Of a stretch of DNA of 64,000 nucleotides, positions 63,128 through 64,000 are shown piece by piece. Made by a program: the position numbers and the translations under genes. How positions within the stretch are numbered: position 1 is the stretch's first letter; every line of letters begins with the position of its first letter. This DNA comes from Gordonia alkaliphila (GTDB lineage Bacteria; Actinomycetota; Actinomycetes; Mycobacteriales; Mycobacteriaceae): contig NZ_JALKBW010000001.1 of the NCBI RefSeq assembly GCF_023017165.1, positions 620,001 to 684,000 of the forward strand, written 5' to 3'. The notes beneath the pieces were generated by a model that was not told the DNA's origin, did no database searches, and was given only the letters and a program-made list of their open reading frames with translations.

Positions 63128-64000
63128 TCAGCCGCCGAAGGACTGCTCGAAACCCTCGGGGATGATCAGATCGTCGCGGCTCAGGTCGGCGATGTCGGAC
63201 TTGCCCAGGCCCATGAGCGAGGAGTCCAGGCCCATCTGCAGCAGGTCGAGGACGTTCTCCACGCCGGTCTGCCCGTTGGCGGCGAGGCCCCAGAGGTAGG
63301 CGCGGCCGATCATCACGGCCTTGGCGCCGAGCGCCAGGGCCTTGGTCACGTCGCTGCCGCGGCGGATGCCGCCGTCGAGCAGCACGTCGAGGTCCTTGCC
63401 TACCGCGTCGGCGATCGGGCCGAGCACGCGAATGGTGGCCGGGGTGCCGTCGAGGTTGTTGCCGCCGTGGTTGGAGACCGAGATGGCGGTGGCGCCGATG
63501 TCGACGGCGCGCTTGGCGTCGTCGAGCCGGGTGATGCCCTTGACCATGAACTCGCCGTCCCAGTGCTCACGCAGCCACTGCAGGTCTTCCCAGGTGGGCG
63601 GCGGGGTGTTCATCCACTGGCCGTACACGTTGAAGAAGGTGGGCCCGGGCTCGCCCTTGTGGGCGATGTTCGGGGCGCTCAGGTCCGGGATCAGCAGCTT
63701 GCCGTCGCGGAACCAGCTCATTGCGAAACGCGGCTTGGTGATCATCTCCGGCGCCAGCTTGGCGACGGCGTTGAAGTCGACCTTCTCCGGGATCTCCGGG
63801 CTGCCCCAGTCGCGGCCGACGTTGAAGACCCAGTCGGTGGTGACGATGAGACCCTTGCAGCCCGCCTCCTTGGCGCGGTTCGCGCGCGCCAGGATGTCTT
63901 CGCGGCTGCCCAGCCAGTAGATCTGGAAGAACACCTTGTCGTTGACGGCGGTGACCTCTTCGACCGGCTTGGACGCGAAGCTCGACAGGCCCATCGCGGT
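63128..64000 (-). CDS. mftD: Pre-mycofactocin synthase MftD (5-prime end outside window)
   Basis: The last 290 residues of an FMN-dependent enzyme of the lactate/glycolate oxidase family; around 100 N-terminal residues lie beyond the right edge, and the frame is open to 64000 (ATG at 63994 is internal). FMN-binding stretches are VSNHGGNNLDGTPATIRVL with the catalytic histidine and LLDGGIRRGSDVTKALALGAKAVMIGR. MftD converts the cyclised Val-Tyr product released by MftE into the redox-active core. mftA, mftB and mftC are expected further right. Confidence 0.94.
   Translation of the reverse strand, partial: TAMGLSSFASKPVEEVTAVNDKVFFQIYWLGSREDILARANRAKEAGCKGLIVTTDWVFNVGRDWGSPEIPEKVDFNAVAKLAPEMITKPRFAMSWFRDGKLLIPDLSAPNIAHKGEPGPTFFNVYGQWMNTPPPTWEDLQWLREHWDGEFMVKGITRLDDAKRAVDIGATAISVSNHGGNNLDGTPATIRVLGPIADAVGKDLDVLLDGGIRRGSDVTKALALGAKAVMIGRAYLWGLAANGQTGVENVLDLLQMGLDSSLMGLGKSDIADLSRDDLIIPEGFEQSFGG

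Overview
The window is GC-rich DNA from a mycolic-acid-type actinomycete (order Mycobacteriales; gene content and order would suit Gordonia or a close relative, but I cannot fix the genus). The evidence is a mycofactocin locus lying close to the S10 ribosomal operon, as in mycobacteria, together with a Sdh1-type succinate dehydrogenase, an actinobacterial DsbA-VKOR pair and an Mcr-like alpha-methylacyl-CoA racemase.

Region 1 (1 to about 42.8 kb, all genes on the minus strand except one transposase) is a very large non-ribosomal peptide synthetase (NRPS) cluster. Reading in the direction of transcription it starts with a DrrA-type ABC ATPase and two membrane subunits (42767 to 39581). Then comes a 1636-residue NRPS (C-A-T-C plus a tail) and a second, translationally coupled NRPS that runs off the left edge. 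Eleven adenylation domains are visible. There is a starter-type first C domain, one epimerase followed by a DCL-type C domain, and several serine-type pockets. The second NRPS gene is broken twice: an IS630-family element (13156-14304) sits inside a condensation domain, and a one-base deletion near 2993 shifts the frame. Removing the element plus one TA copy restores the frame exactly, so this was one gene of more than 33 kb. Near-identical blocks between modules point to recent internal recombination. No thioesterase or MbtH-like protein is visible; they may lie beyond the left edge.

Region 2 (43.0 to 49.2 kb, minus strand) holds a secreted glycine-zipper protein and the complete S10 operon in canonical order: rpsJ, rplC, rplD, rplW, rplB, rpsS, rplV, rpsC, rplP, rpmC, rpsQ. 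A hairpin follows rpsQ and paired hairpins lie upstream of rpsJ.

Region 3 (49.6 to 57.3 kb) starts with a decayed methyltransferase (minus). On the plus strand follow an acyl-CoA synthetase, a nested-hairpin terminator, sdhC-sdhA-sdhB, a hotdog-fold DUF4442 protein, and a DsbA-like oxidase overlapping a VKOR-family reoxidase.

Region 4 (57.3 kb to the right edge) is part of a mycofactocin locus: mftE-mftF-mftG (minus) and mftD (minus, cut by the edge). Between mftD and mftE lie an Mcr-type racemase (plus) and a mycofactocin-type short-chain dehydrogenase (minus), convergent on a shared terminator. The dehydrogenase promoter region carries an exact match to the KstR operator consensus TnnAACnnGTTnnA, which hints at a link to sterol or side-chain catabolism. 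The mftA, mftB and mftC genes should lie to the right of the window.
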